Part shown: positions 8,649 to 17,363 of the stretch, piece after piece | How positions within the stretch are numbered: the first letter of the stretch is position 1 | How the letters are laid out: each line of letters starts with the position of its first letter | Assembly: GCF_019977275.1 (NCBI RefSeq) | Contig: NZ_AP024650.1 | Span: forward strand, 1,798,001-1,862,000 | Origin: Arthrobacter sp. StoSoilB19 | GTDB lineage: Bacteria > Actinomycetota > Actinomycetes > Actinomycetales > Micrococcaceae | Direction: 5' to 3' | Length of the DNA stretch: 64,000 nt | Translations under genes and position numbers: made by a program | The notes under the pieces: generated by a model | What the model was told of the DNA's origin: nothing | Seen by the model: the letters and a program-made list of their open reading frames with translations, nothing else | Database searches by the model: none

Positions 8649-10622
8649 TTGGGAATCTTGGACACCATCCGGAATCCGCAGGACCTGAACGAGTTGACCG
8701 AGGAACAGCTGGAACAGCTGGCCTCGGAGATCAGGGAATTCCTGATCACTAACGTTTCCCAGACGGGCGGCCACCTCGGACCCAACCTCGGCGTCGTGGA
8801 GCTGACGCTGGCCGTGCACCGCATTTTCGAATCGCCCCGCGACAGCATCGTCTTCGACACGGGCCACCAGTCCTACGTCCATAAGCTGCTGACCGGACGC
8901 CAGGACTTCAGCACCCTTCGCCAGGAAGGCGGACTCTCCGGCTACCCCGCGCGGGCCGAATCGGAGCACGACATCGTCGAAAGCTCCCACGCATCCTCCT
9001 CCCTGTCCTGGGCCGACGGCATCTCCCGCGCCCGCCAGCTCACGGGAGAAGGCGACAGGCACGTCGTCGCCATCGTGGGCGACGGCGCCCTCACCGGAGG
9101 GATGGCCTGGGAAGCCATCAACAACATCGCCGCGGACAAGAAGCGCCGCGTCGTCATCGTGGTCAACGACAACGGCCGCTCCTACGCACCCACCGTCGGC
9201 GGATTCGCCGACTACCTTGCCTCCCTGCGCCCCACCATCGACTCCTTCCGCGCCGCGCCGGCGTATGAGGGCGCACTGGACTGGTGGAAGAAGAAGCTCC
9301 AGAACGGTGGCCCGGTGGGCCAGTTCACCTACAAGAGCCTGCATGCCATGAAGAAGGGCATCAAGGACTGGTGGGCCCCGCAGGGCATGTTCGAGGACCT
9401 GGGCATGAAATACATCGGTCCGGTGGACGGGCACAACCTCCAGGCCATGGAACACGCGCTCTCCACCGCCAGGAACTACGGCGGCCCCGTCATCGTCCAC
9501 GCCATGACGGAGAAGGGCCACGGCTACGCTCCTGCCCGGGCCCATGAAGCAGACCAGTTCCACGCCGTCGGCATCATCGACCCCGAGACCGGCGAACCAA
9601 CCGGCAGTGGGGGCGCCCAGTCCTGGACCTCCGTCTTCGCCGATGAGATCGCCGCCATCGCCGACGAGCGCGAGGACATTGTCGGCATCACCGGCGCCAT
9701 GCTGATCCCGGTGGGCCTGCACAAATTTGCGGCCAAGCACCCCGAGCGCGTGATCGACGTCGGGATCGCCGAACAGCATGCGCTCACCGCGGCCGCCGGC
9801 ATGGCCTTTGGCGGGCTGCATCCGGTGGTTGCCGTCTATGCCACTTTCCTGAACCGTGCCTTCGACCAACTGCTGATGGACGTGGCCCTGCACAAGGCAG
9901 GCGTCACCATTGTCCTGGACCGTGCAGGGGTCACCGGCCCGGACGGCGCCAGCCACCACGGCATGTGGGACATGGCCATGGTCCAGATCGTCCCCGGCCT
10001 CCACCTGGCAGCGCCCCGCGACGCCACCCGGCTCCGGGAGGAACTGCGCGAAGCGGTGGCCATCAGCGACGCCCCCAGCGTGGTCCGCTTCTCCAAGGGC
10101 TCCGTTGGTCCGGCGGTCGAGGCGCTGGAGCGGTTGAGCGACGGCGTGGACATCCTTGCCCGCCGCCCCTCCGGCTCCACCGAGAACGACGTCCTGATCG
10201 TCAGCGTCGGCGCGATGTCCGAGCTGGCCCTCGACGTTTCCAACCGGCTCGGGGCGCAGGGCATCAGCACCACCGTAGTGGATCCGCGCTGGGTCCTCCC
10301 GGTCCGTCATTCCATCATCGCGCTGGCCTCGCACCACCGGCTGGTGATCTGCATCGAAGACGGCGTCCGCGCCGGTGGCGTGGGATCGCGCATCCGGCAG
10401 GAGATGCGGGCGGCAGGCGTGGACACCGCCCTGAACGAGGTTGGCCTGCCCGTCGAGTTCCTGGAGCATGGCACCCGCAACCAGGTGCTGGAGCGCGTTG
10501 GGCTGACCGCCCAGCAGATCACTCACGACGTCGTTGCGCAGGTCCTGGGAACCAAGGTTCCGTTTGCGCGGCCCCTGCCCGGGCAGCAGCACCCCACCAC
10601 CGGCAGCCTCCCGATCCTGTGA
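8649..10622 (+). CDS. dxs: 1-deoxy-D-xylulose-5-phosphate synthase
   Basis: Thiamine-diphosphate enzyme condensing pyruvate and glyceraldehyde-3-phosphate, the first step of the MEP isoprenoid pathway. The TTG start at 8649 is chosen because AAGGAGG lies 5-6 bases upstream and the protein then begins [13 protein letters not shown], the normal family N-terminus; this gives 657 residues. Visible motifs are [16 protein letters not shown] (about residue 70), the ThDP motif [16 protein letters not shown] (about residue 143), and the transketolase-like [13 protein letters not shown] and [16 protein letters not shown]. Its stop overlaps the GTG of the downstream DUF402 gene, so it probably heads an operon with the next two genes. 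Confident assignment. Confidence 0.98.
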   Translation: MGILDTIRNPQDLNELTEEQLEQLASEIREFLITNVSQTGGHLGPNLGVVELTLAVHRIFESPRDSIVFDTGHQSYVHKLLTGRQDFSTLRQEGGLSGYPARAESEHDIVESSHASSSLSWADGISRARQLTGEGDRHVVAIVGDGALTGGMAWEAINNIAADKKRRVVIVVNDNGRSYAPTVGGFADYLASLRPTIDSFRAAPAYEGALDWWKKKLQNGGPVGQFTYKSLHAMKKGIKDWWAPQGMFEDLGMKYIGPVDGHNLQAMEHALSTARNYGGPVIVHAMTEKGHGYAPARAHEADQFHAVGIIDPETGEPTGSGGAQSWTSVFADEIAAIADEREDIVGITGAMLIPVGLHKFAAKHPERVIDVGIAEQHALTAAAGMAFGGLHPVVAVYATFLNRAFDQLLMDVALHKAGVTIVLDRAGVTGPDGASHHGMWDMAMVQIVPGLHLAAPRDATRLREELREAVAISDAPSVVRFSKGSVGPAVEALERLSDGVDILARRPSGSTENDVLIVSVGAMSELALDVSNRLGAQGISTTVVDPRWVLPVRHSIIALASHHRLVICIEDGVRAGGVGSRIRQEMRAAGVDTALNEVGLPVEFLEHGTRNQVLERVGLTAQQITHDVVAQVLGTKVPFARPLPGQQHPTTGSLPIL

Positions 10623-11236
10623 GGGACGAGGACGAGCTGAAGTATCCCGGCCCCGCCGGGGAGTCCGGACCGGTCCTGCACACCACCACCACGCGCGTTC
10701 CCAACGGTCTAAAGCCGGGACAGCTGGTGGTCTCCCGGAACCGGAAGTGGAACGGCAAGGCCCACTGGGTGGTGCCGGGCCGGTACCTGGGCGAAGACCG
10801 GCACGGGTGGTGGATCTTCCAGGGCACCAACGAGTTCTGCTCCCGCCCCGGCGCCGCTTTCTACACGCGCTCCGACGCCGTCCTGCTGGTGCCGCGCGAG
10901 GGTGACTGGGTGGCCACGTTCTACGACTCCGCGCATCCGGCGGGAGTACGGGTCTACATCGACCTGGCGGTGGGCCACGAATGGACACACATCCGGCCGG
11001 CGGTGACCGAGTTCCACGTGATCGACATGGACCTGGACGTCATCCGGACGGCTGACCGCGGCGTCTTCATCGACGACCAGGACGAGTTCGCCGAACACAG
11101 CGTCTCCATGCGCTACCCGCAGCAACTGATTGAGGACATCCAAGCCGCAGCGGACGGGCTTTACCACGCCGTGAAGGCACAGCAGGCGCCATTCGACGGC
11201 ACCGACGTCGAATGGTTTACAGAAGGACGTAAATGA
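10619..11236 (+). CDS. DUF402 domain protein
   Basis: A 205-residue cytosolic protein starting at a GTG that overlaps the dxs stop (GTGA), so translation is probably coupled. The core ([20 protein letters not shown], then [18 protein letters not shown], and the acidic VIDMDLDVI ... DDQDEFAEH) matches the DUF402 fold. Some members of that family hydrolyse nucleotides, such as FomD on CMP-linked substrates and nucleoside tri/diphosphatases in Gram-positives. The acidic residues that would bind a metal are present ([17 protein letters not shown]). The substrate here is unknown. Its stop overlaps the next gene by ATGA. Confidence 0.75.
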   Translation: MRDEDELKYPGPAGESGPVLHTTTTRVPNGLKPGQLVVSRNRKWNGKAHWVVPGRYLGEDRHGWWIFQGTNEFCSRPGAAFYTRSDAVLLVPREGDWVATFYDSAHPAGVRVYIDLAVGHEWTHIRPAVTEFHVIDMDLDVIRTADRGVFIDDQDEFAEHSVSMRYPQQLIEDIQAAADGLYHAVKAQQAPFDGTDVEWFTEGRK

Positions 11237-11793
11237 GCGGCATTGTCAGGGTCTACAAGCGCGACGACGAGGGCACCCTCCACTTCCGGGAGGCCTGGTT
11301 CGACGAGGAGTACTCCCAGTTCGTCATGAACTTCGGAGCCGTGGGGCACCAGAGCAAAACCGAGGAAACCGACGTCCCGGATGCTGCTGCCGCGGAGGGC
11401 CTCCTGGACGCCTTCGCAGCCCAGTGCGCGGAGGACGGCTACGCCGGGATCCCCACCGAGGAACAGTTCTGGGTGGTGGCGCAGTTCGCGCTCAAGACCA
11501 GGGAGGGCACCGACCGGGACCGCTACCTGGAGCAGAAGGCCACGGACGCCCTGATCAGCCACCTCGCCTGGCGCGGCCTGGGCACGGTGGAGCGGTCCGA
11601 ATTCACTGACTACAAGCTCAACATCTTCTGCCTCTGCCCGGACGTGAACAAGGCCGTCAACGCCATCAAAGTCTGCGCCCGCGGCGAGGACCTTGACTTC
11701 ACCAAGCTCAGCATCGGCGCCGCCCCCTACGGCGACCCTGACCACTTCAAGCTCAAGCACTCAGCCAAGCCCGCCAGCAACTTCACCCTCTAG
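11233..11793 (+). CDS. Hypothetical protein, third gene of dxs operon
   Basis: A 186-residue soluble, acidic protein that I do not recognise. It begins [20 protein letters not shown] in an ATGA overlap with the DUF402 gene. It has no signal peptide or membrane segment. Two features stand out: a central acidic helical stretch (DAAAAEGLLDAFAAQCAEDG) and a C-terminal part with three cysteines (NIFCLCPDVNKAVNAIKVCA). The tight coupling dxs-DUF402-this gene suggests a common expression level rather than a shared pathway. No catalytic motif can be named. Codon use and GC look native. Confidence 0.7.
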   Translation: MSGIVRVYKRDDEGTLHFREAWFDEEYSQFVMNFGAVGHQSKTEETDVPDAAAAEGLLDAFAAQCAEDGYAGIPTEEQFWVVAQFALKTREGTDRDRYLEQKATDALISHLAWRGLGTVERSEFTDYKLNIFCLCPDVNKAVNAIKVCARGEDLDFTKLSIGAAPYGDPDHFKLKHSAKPASNFTL

Positions 11794-11802
11794 GAGGCGT
11801 CC

Positions 11803-12780
11803 TTGACCAGTTACCGCCGCGTTGGAAAATCCGGCCTGACCGTCTCCACCGTGGGCCTTGGCTGCAACAACCTTGGCCGCGCCAATACCGCCACCGAGAC
11901 GCAGGACGCCACGGACGCCGTCGTCCACGCAGCGGTGGATGCCGGCATCACCCTCTTCGACGTTGCCGACACCTATGGGCGGGAGCCCGGATTGAGCGAA
12001 ACCATGCTCGGCAAGGCTCTCGGAAACAAGCGCTCCGGCGTCGTCCTGGCCACCAAGTTCGGCATGGACATGAAGGGCGGCAGCGGGCCGGACTTCGGCG
12101 CCCGCGGGTCGCGGCGCTACATCATCCAGGCGGTGGAGGCCTCGCTGCGGCGCCTCGGCACGGACTGGATCGACCTCTACCAGTTCCACACCCCGGATCC
12201 GCTGACCCCCATCGATGAGACCCTCGCGGCGCTGGACACCCTGGTCCGCAGCGGCAAGGTCCGCTACATCGGCCACTCCAACCGTTCCGGCTGGCAGATC
12301 GCCCAGGCGGAGTACGTGGCCCGCGAACTGGGCACGGCCCGCTTCATCTCCACCCAGAACCACTACAACCTCCTGGACCGCCGTGCCGAGCTTGAGGTGA
12401 CGCCCGCCGCGGAGGAGTTCGGGCTCGGTGTCCTGCCGTACTTCCCGCTGGCCAACGGACTCCTCACCGGCAAGTACTCACCGGGCCATGCCCCGGAGGG
12501 GTCCCGGCTCAGCCACACCCGCACCAACATGGTGGACGACGCCGACTGGGACCAGTTGGGCCGGTTCAGCGCCTTCGCGAAGGAACGCGGGCTGACCGAA
12601 ATCGAGGTGGCCTTCTCCTGGCTTGCCGCCCAGCCCTCGGTGGCCAGCGTCATCGCCGGGGCCACCAGGCCGGAGCAGGTCAGGCAGAACGCGGAAGCGG
12701 CGAACTGGGTCCCCACGCCCGAAGACCTGGCTGACCTGGAGGGGATCTTCCCGGCAGTGCCCAAGGTCGCGCTCTTCTAG
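11803..12780 (+). CDS. Aldo/keto reductase
   Basis: NADPH-dependent oxidoreductase of the AKR superfamily, 325 residues, TIM-barrel, cytosolic. Start is a TTG 9 bases after the previous stop, with TAGGAGG just upstream. The catalytic Asp-Tyr pair is in FDVADTYGREPG and the lysine follows in VLATKFGMDMKG; DWIDLYQFHTPDP carries the family histidine, and SVIAGATRPEQVRQNAEAA is the C-terminal cofactor-binding loop. The pattern fits the YajO/MocA-type subgroup. The substrate cannot be deduced. It lies between the dxs operon and a nucleoside hydrolase with only short gaps, so it may be co-transcribed with both. Confidence 0.9.
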   Translation: MTSYRRVGKSGLTVSTVGLGCNNLGRANTATETQDATDAVVHAAVDAGITLFDVADTYGREPGLSETMLGKALGNKRSGVVLATKFGMDMKGGSGPDFGARGSRRYIIQAVEASLRRLGTDWIDLYQFHTPDPLTPIDETLAALDTLVRSGKVRYIGHSNRSGWQIAQAEYVARELGTARFISTQNHYNLLDRRAELEVTPAAEEFGLGVLPYFPLANGLLTGKYSPGHAPEGSRLSHTRTNMVDDADWDQLGRFSAFAKERGLTEIEVAFSWLAAQPSVASVIAGATRPEQVRQNAEAANWVPTPEDLADLEGIFPAVPKVALF

Positions 12781-12786
12781 GCCGCC

Positions 12787-13812
12787 GTGCCCGCCTACCT
12801 CCTGGATGTTGACACCGGGATCGACGACGCCCTGGCCCTTGCCTACCTGGCCGCCCTCCCGGACACGGAGATCGTGGCGGTCACGGCCTCTCCCGGCAAC
12901 GTGGACGCGGACCAGGTTGCCCGCAACACCCTGGCCCTGCTGGAACTGTGCGGCAGGTCCGGGGTCCAGGTGGCGGTTGGTGCCCGCCAGCCCCTGTCCA
13001 TCCCGCTGCTCACCACCCCTGAGACCCACGGACCGCAAGGGATCGGGTACGCCGTGCTGCCCGAACCCGCCGGGCGGCTCTGCGACCGGGACGCCGTGGA
13101 CCTCTGGATCGAACATGCCAGGGCCAGGCCAGGCGAGCTCACCGCGCTCATCACCGCACCGCTGACCAACTTCGCCCTGGCCCTGCGCAAGGAACCGGAA
13201 CTGCCCAACCTCCTGGCCAAGGCAGTAATCATGGGCGGCGCCTTCTACCACCAGGGCAACACCACCCCCACCGCCGAGTGGAACACGCACGTGGATCCGC
13301 ACGCCGCCAAGGAGGTCTACGCCGCGTACCGGGGATGGCCGCTGGAGAAACTCCCCATCGTCTGCTCCCTTGACACCACCGAACGCATTGAACTGCACCC
13401 GGCCCACGTCACGGCACTGGCCCGGGCCGCGGGTGCCGGCGTTCCCGAACTGCTGCTCCCGGAACAGCCGGAAGGGCGGCGCAGCACCTCCGACAACACC
13501 CTCATCAGGCACCTTTCAGATGCCCTGCGGTTCTACTTTGAATTCCACCGGCTCTACGACCAGGGATACCTGGCCCACGTCCACGACTTCTTTGCCGCAG
13601 GAGTCGCGGCAGGCACGCTCGAGTACACGGCGCGGACCGCCACCGTGGACGTCGAAACGGATTCGCCGCTCCTGGCGGGAACCACTGTGGCCGACTTCCG
13701 CGGGCTCTGGGGCACACCCCCAAACGCCAGGATTGTCGCCACCAACAACCCGGAGCAGGCGTTCCGCGAACTCGTGTCCGCCATCGGAAGCCTGGCCCGC
13801 CGGGTTGGCTGA
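12787..13812 (+). CDS. Nucleoside hydrolase (IunH-like)
   Basis: A 341-residue hydrolase that cleaves the N-glycosidic bond of nucleosides or nucleoside-like compounds. The Ca2+/ribose-binding motif is clear at the N-terminus (LLDVDTGIDDALALAYL), followed by VAVTASPGNVDADQVARNT and VIMGGAFYHQGN; WNTHVDPHAAKEVY carries the later Asp region. Start is GTG, 6 bases after the reductase stop. It directly precedes the leader and genes of an ECF importer. Two of its relatives (pyrimidine/purine hydrolases, and the queuosine hydrolase QueK of Clostridioides) work on imported or salvaged compounds. The pairing hints that the importer brings in a nucleoside-related substrate. That link is inference. Confidence 0.88.
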   Translation: MPAYLLDVDTGIDDALALAYLAALPDTEIVAVTASPGNVDADQVARNTLALLELCGRSGVQVAVGARQPLSIPLLTTPETHGPQGIGYAVLPEPAGRLCDRDAVDLWIEHARARPGELTALITAPLTNFALALRKEPELPNLLAKAVIMGGAFYHQGNTTPTAEWNTHVDPHAAKEVYAAYRGWPLEKLPIVCSLDTTERIELHPAHVTALARAAGAGVPELLLPEQPEGRRSTSDNTLIRHLSDALRFYFEFHRLYDQGYLAHVHDFFAAGVAAGTLEYTARTATVDVETDSPLLAGTTVADFRGLWGTPPNARIVATNNPEQAFRELVSAIGSLARRVG

Positions 13813-13877
13813 CAGGGCAGGGGCGGACCCGTCATGACCGGGCCACCCGGCACGGGACGCTGCCGGACGATGGCCGG

Positions 13878-13883
13878 TAGAAT
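13878..13883 (+). promoter_or_regulatory. -10 box for the ECF transporter leader
   Basis: TAGAAT lies 114 bases before the ecfS start and fits the -10 consensus; no convincing -35 box is seen. Transcription from about 13890 would produce a leader of roughly 108 nt containing the structured region at 13896-13975. This makes the ECF genes an independent unit from the nucleoside hydrolase gene. Confidence 0.5.
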
Positions 13884-13895
13884 GGGCCACGGACC

Positions 13896-13975
13896 GGCCC
13901 GGCGCAGTTGCCGCCGGCTGCTGCCGAGGTGACATAGGCAGCCACACTCCGGCCCGGCACTGCCGGGCCACTGCC
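13896..13975 (+). ncRNA. Candidate riboswitch-like leader of ECF transporter operon
   Basis: Three interlocking pairings are visible. Stem A: GCTGCC (13920-13925) with GGCAGC (13937-13942). Stem B: GGCCCGGC (13951-13958) with GCCGGGCC (13962-13969), an 8-bp perfect stem with an ACT loop, extended by GGCAG (13937-13941) with CTGCC (13971-13975). Stem A and the outer part of stem B share the same GGCAG strand and exclude each other. GGCCCGGC occurs a second time at 13896-13903, giving another partner for 13962-13969. The structure ends 7 nt before the AAAGGA ribosome-binding site. I recognise no known riboswitch class: no TPP, cobalamin or FMN boxes. The regulatory role is inferred. Confidence 0.45.
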
Positions 13976-13997
13976 TGCACCCAAAGGAACATTCCCC

Positions 13998-14885
13998 ATG
14001 TCATCGCCCTCTTTGACGCTTCCGTCCCAGGAACGCCCGGCGGCCCGCCGCCGGCTGCTGGAGATCCTCGGCGCCCTGGCCATCGCGGCCACCTATGTCT
14101 ACCTGGTGCTCAACCAGCCGGCAGACATCACCGGAGGTCCGGGCAGCGCATCGGCCCTGATCGCCCTCACCGGCTTCCTGGCAGGCGCAGTCCTGCTGAT
14201 CGTCGCCGTCCTGCCCACGCTGCCCGCGTCCACCCTGGTGCTCATTCCGGTGGCCCTGGTCCTGAACATCGTGCTCGGCCAGTTCGTTGGCAGCACCCTG
14301 GTTCCCTTCTACCTCGACGCCATCGGCACGGTGTTGATCGCGGTCCTGGCCGGCCCGGCCGCCGGTGCCGCCACCGGAGCGCTCAGCAGCATCGTCTGGT
14401 CCTTCTTCAACCCCACGGTGCTTCCGTTCGCAGCCGGCGCCGCGCTCATTGGCTGCCTCGCCGGGCTGGCAGCACGCTACGGCCTCTTCCGCCGCTTCTA
14501 CCTGGCTCCCGTGGCCGGTTTCGCCACCGGAATCATCGCCGGCGTGGTGTCCGCCCCGGTGGCCGCCTTCGTCTTCGGGGGCACCTCCGGCGTGGCCACG
14601 GGGGCCATCGTCAGCGCCTTCCGGGCCATGGGGGACACCCTCCTGGCCGCGATCACCAAGCAGGCACTGATCTCCGACCCTATGGACAAGGCCATCGTGT
14701 TCACAGTCGTGGCCATCCTGGTCTATGCGCTGCCCCGCAGGGTACGCCTGCAGTTCCCTTTCGTGCGGCGCCACCGGGTCCTGGCCGGCAACACCCCCGT
14801 GGAGGCCGCGGCTGACGCTCCCGCACAGGGGCCCGGGCACGGTCCCGCGCAGGGCACCTCCCCGGATTCTGCACGGAAGGGCTGA
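13998..14885 (+). CDS. ECF transporter S component, substrate unknown
   Basis: Substrate-binding membrane subunit of an energy-coupling factor importer, 295 residues. About seven to eight hydrophobic segments are visible, with the S-component-like run VPFYLDAIGTVLIAVLAGPA and AAGAATGALSSIVWSFFNP, and a C-terminal charged tail. ATG is preceded by AAAGGA. A T subunit and a fused ATPase follow immediately, so this is a dedicated (group I) ECF system. The nucleoside hydrolase upstream and the structured leader suggest a nucleoside, nucleobase or cofactor substrate. It does not carry signatures I would assign to RibU, ThiT, BioY, CbiM or QueT. Confidence 0.8.
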   Translation: MSSPSLTLPSQERPAARRRLLEILGALAIAATYVYLVLNQPADITGGPGSASALIALTGFLAGAVLLIVAVLPTLPASTLVLIPVALVLNIVLGQFVGSTLVPFYLDAIGTVLIAVLAGPAAGAATGALSSIVWSFFNPTVLPFAAGAALIGCLAGLAARYGLFRRFYLAPVAGFATGIIAGVVSAPVAAFVFGGTSGVATGAIVSAFRAMGDTLLAAITKQALISDPMDKAIVFTVVAILVYALPRRVRLQFPFVRRHRVLAGNTPVEAAADAPAQGPGHGPAQGTSPDSARKG

Positions 14886-14895
14886 CCGCAACGCT

Positions 14896-15684
14896 GTGAC
14901 GGCATCATCGGCAGGCAGGACGGCAGCGCCGGCCAGGCGGGAACGCCTTAACCCGCTGACGTCGCTGACGGCTGCCGCGGCCACGGCGGCCATTACGACG
15001 GCGGCCGGCACCTGGCCGTTGTCCCTCGCCGTGGTTGCCGCCTGCCTTGGCCTGTCCGTGGCGGGCGGCACGGCCCGGCGGGTGCTCCCGGCGGCTGCGG
15101 CAGTCCTGGTCCCGCTTGGCCTGTCGCTGCTGTGGCTGCACGGACTGTTCTTCCCGGAGGGCAGGACCGTCCTGGCAGAGTGGGGACCTGCCCGTATCAC
15201 CCAGGAGGGCCTGGCCTTCGCCGGGCAGCGGTTCCTGCAGCTGGCGGCCGTGGTCCTGGCCCTCCTGCTGTTCTCCTTCAGCGTCCGCGTGCCCGACCTC
15301 GTGGCGGCCTTGTCCGCCCGCGGCGTACAGGGCCGGTTCGCCTTCGTACTGGCGTCCACCCTGACCCTGCTGCCGGCCATCGCCGCCCGGGCGCAGCGTA
15401 TCCGGCAGGCCCAGGAATCACGCGGCCTGGTGGTCTCCCGCAGCCTGGTGTCCAGGTTGGGCGCGTTCCGGCTGCAGGCCGTTCCGCTGGTCCTCTCCCT
15501 GATCGATGATGCCGGCACCCGTGCTGCCGCCCTGGAAGCCCGGGGACTCAGCAACACCGGGCCGCGGACCAGCTACCGCGAGGTGGCTGATTCCGGCCGG
15601 CAGCGGACAGTACGCATCGTGCTGGTGCTCGCTGCCCTGGCGGCAGTGGTTCTCCGGGTAGTGCAGGCGGGCGCAGGTGGCTGA
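14896..15684 (+). CDS. ecfT: ECF transporter T component (EcfT)
   Basis: Transmembrane coupling subunit, 262 residues, linking the S component to the ATPases. The GTG at 14896 starts 10 bases after ecfS and gives a protein beginning with a short polar tail, then hydrophobic helices. The paired Ala-Arg-Gly-type coupling motifs are visible as SARGVQGRF and LEARGLSNTG, the latter matching the ARG signature of EcfT helices that contact the ATPases; the segment LTLLPAIAARAQRIRQAQESRG is typical too. Its last 8 bases overlap the start of the ATPase gene. Family assignment is firm from motif and context. Confidence 0.85.
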   Translation: MTASSAGRTAAPARRERLNPLTSLTAAAATAAITTAAGTWPLSLAVVAACLGLSVAGGTARRVLPAAAAVLVPLGLSLLWLHGLFFPEGRTVLAEWGPARITQEGLAFAGQRFLQLAAVVLALLLFSFSVRVPDLVAALSARGVQGRFAFVLASTLTLLPAIAARAQRIRQAQESRGLVVSRSLVSRLGAFRLQAVPLVLSLIDDAGTRAAALEARGLSNTGPRTSYREVADSGRQRTVRIVLVLAALAAVVLRVVQAGAGG

Positions 15685-17323
15685 GCCCATGGTGTCCCGC
15701 GGCCAACGCAACGCCGGTAATGCGGGCAATGCCAGCGATGCCAGTAATGCGGCCACGTCAGGCAAGCCGGTGCTGGCCGCCGGGATCCGGCACTTCACCT
15801 TCCACGACGGGCAGGTCCCGGCCCTGCAGGATGTCGCCATATCTCTTGCACCGGGCTCCTTCACGGCCATCCTGGGCGCCTCCGGAAGCGGGAAGTCCAC
15901 CCTGGGCCGCCTGCTGGCCGGGTGGCTGCCTCCGGGCGGCCACGGATCGCTGGCAGGGTTCCTTGAGTTGTCCGGCACGCGCCTTGAGTTTGCCGGCGGC
16001 GCGGGGGACCCGCGGATCGATCCCGCCCAGTGGGGCCGCCACGTGGGCTTTGTCCCCCAGGACCCCGGCGCCGTGCTGTCCACCGTCCGCGCCACGGTGG
16101 CGGAGGAACTCGCGTTTGGACTGGAGAATGCCGGTACGGGGCGTGGTGACATGCAGGCGGCGGTGCAGCGCACGGCCGGGCTGCTGGGACTTCAGGGCCT
16201 GCTGAACCAGGACCCCGGGACGCTTTCCGGTGGCCAGCTCCGCCGGCTGGCCATCGGCTGCGCCATCATCGCCGGACCTCCTGTGCTGGTCATGGACGAG
16301 CCCTTCGCCTCCCTGGACGCGGCAGGGGCGGAGGATCTTGCCACCCTGGTCCTGGACCTGCTGAAGCGGGGTACCGCCGTCGTAATCCTCAGCCAGGTGG
16401 TCGACCCCCTGCTCCTGGACGCAGACACATGGGTGGTACTCGCTGGGGGCATGGTCACGGCAGCGGGGCATCCCGCCGGTATGGGAGCGGGGCATGCCAA
16501 CGATGGCGGTGTCCCGCCAGTGCTGCCCCGGGCAATCAGGCGTCCTGCCGTGCCGGAGTCCGCGGTACCGCCAGGGCGGCCTGCAGCCCGGCAGGCGGGG
16601 CCGGCTGCCCTGCAGCTCCGCGGCGTCTCCTTCGCGTACCCGGACCCGCAGGTTCGCGGAAAAGAAAGCCGCAGAAGATGGGGCAGGGCGGCACCGGCGG
16701 GCGGCCTGAACACAGGCACCCCAGTGCTGCAGGACATCAGCCTGCAGGTCCACCCGGGGGAGATCGTGGCGGTCACCGGGCCCAACGGCGCCGGAAAATC
16801 GACGCTCCTGCGGCACTTCAACGGGCTGCTGCGACCCACCGCGGGAACTGTCCTGGTCAGCGGCAGCGACATCTCAAGCGACCCCGTCGGACGGACCGCT
16901 GCATCCGTGGGCCTGTTGTTCCAGCAGCCGCGCGACCAGCTGTTTGAACGGACCGTACTGCGGGAGGTCAGCTTCGGGCTGGAGCGATTGGTGGGCCGGG
17001 ACATGGTTGCCGGCCGCGCCGCCGCGGCGCTTCAGGCCGTCGGGCTGGCGGAGGCCGCCGACGAGCACCCCGCCGAGCTGCCGGCATCCGCCCAGCGCCT
17101 CCTGGCGCTGGCCACCGTCCTGGCGCGCAGGCCCGCCGTCCTGGCGCTGGACGAACCTACCGTGGCACTGGACGGGGACGGGCTGGCCCTGCTGGACGCC
17201 GCCGTCGGATCGGCAGCAGCGGCGGGCGCCGCCGTCGTGCTGGTCACCCATGACCTGGGCTACGCACGGACGGCGGCGCACCGGCTCCTGACGCTCGACG
17301 GCGGCCGGCTGACCCCGGCCTGA
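15677..17323 (+). CDS. ecfA: ECF transporter ATPase, fused A and A' domains
   Basis: A 548-residue cytosolic ATPase carrying two ABC domains in one chain. Domain 1: Walker A GASGSGKSTL (about 69-78), signature LSGGQLRRLAIG (about 183), Walker B VLVMDEPFASLD (about 203). Domain 2: Walker A GPNGAGKSTLL (about 368), Walker B VLALDEPTVALD (about 488), H-loop VLVTHD. The second signature is degenerate (ELPASAQRLLALA instead of LSGGQ). That implies one canonical and one altered ATP site, since signature 2 faces Walker A of domain 1. A linker of about 60 residues rich in Pro/Gly/Arg joins the halves. GTG start overlaps ecfT by 8 bases. Confidence 0.9.
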   Translation: MAEPMVSRGQRNAGNAGNASDASNAATSGKPVLAAGIRHFTFHDGQVPALQDVAISLAPGSFTAILGASGSGKSTLGRLLAGWLPPGGHGSLAGFLELSGTRLEFAGGAGDPRIDPAQWGRHVGFVPQDPGAVLSTVRATVAEELAFGLENAGTGRGDMQAAVQRTAGLLGLQGLLNQDPGTLSGGQLRRLAIGCAIIAGPPVLVMDEPFASLDAAGAEDLATLVLDLLKRGTAVVILSQVVDPLLLDADTWVVLAGGMVTAAGHPAGMGAGHANDGGVPPVLPRAIRRPAVPESAVPPGRPAARQAGPAALQLRGVSFAYPDPQVRGKESRRRWGRAAPAGGLNTGTPVLQDISLQVHPGEIVAVTGPNGAGKSTLLRHFNGLLRPTAGTVLVSGSDISSDPVGRTAASVGLLFQQPRDQLFERTVLREVSFGLERLVGRDMVAGRAAAALQAVGLAEAADEHPAELPASAQRLLALATVLARRPAVLALDEPTVALDGDGLALLDAAVGSAAAAGAAVVLVTHDLGYARTAAHRLLTLDGGRLTPA

Positions 17324-17363
17324 CAGGCAGCACCCACCGTCCTGGCTGCCGGCCTGGTGCCGG

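Noticed and set aside
13813-13997. TPP or cobalamin riboswitch before the ECF genes
   Set aside because: A GCCACTG string is present by chance, but none of the other conserved boxes of either class can be found.
17324-17363. Terminator between the convergent ECF and fadB genes
   Set aside because: Only a 6-bp GGCAGC/GCTGCC stem with a 13-base loop and no T-tract; too weak to list.
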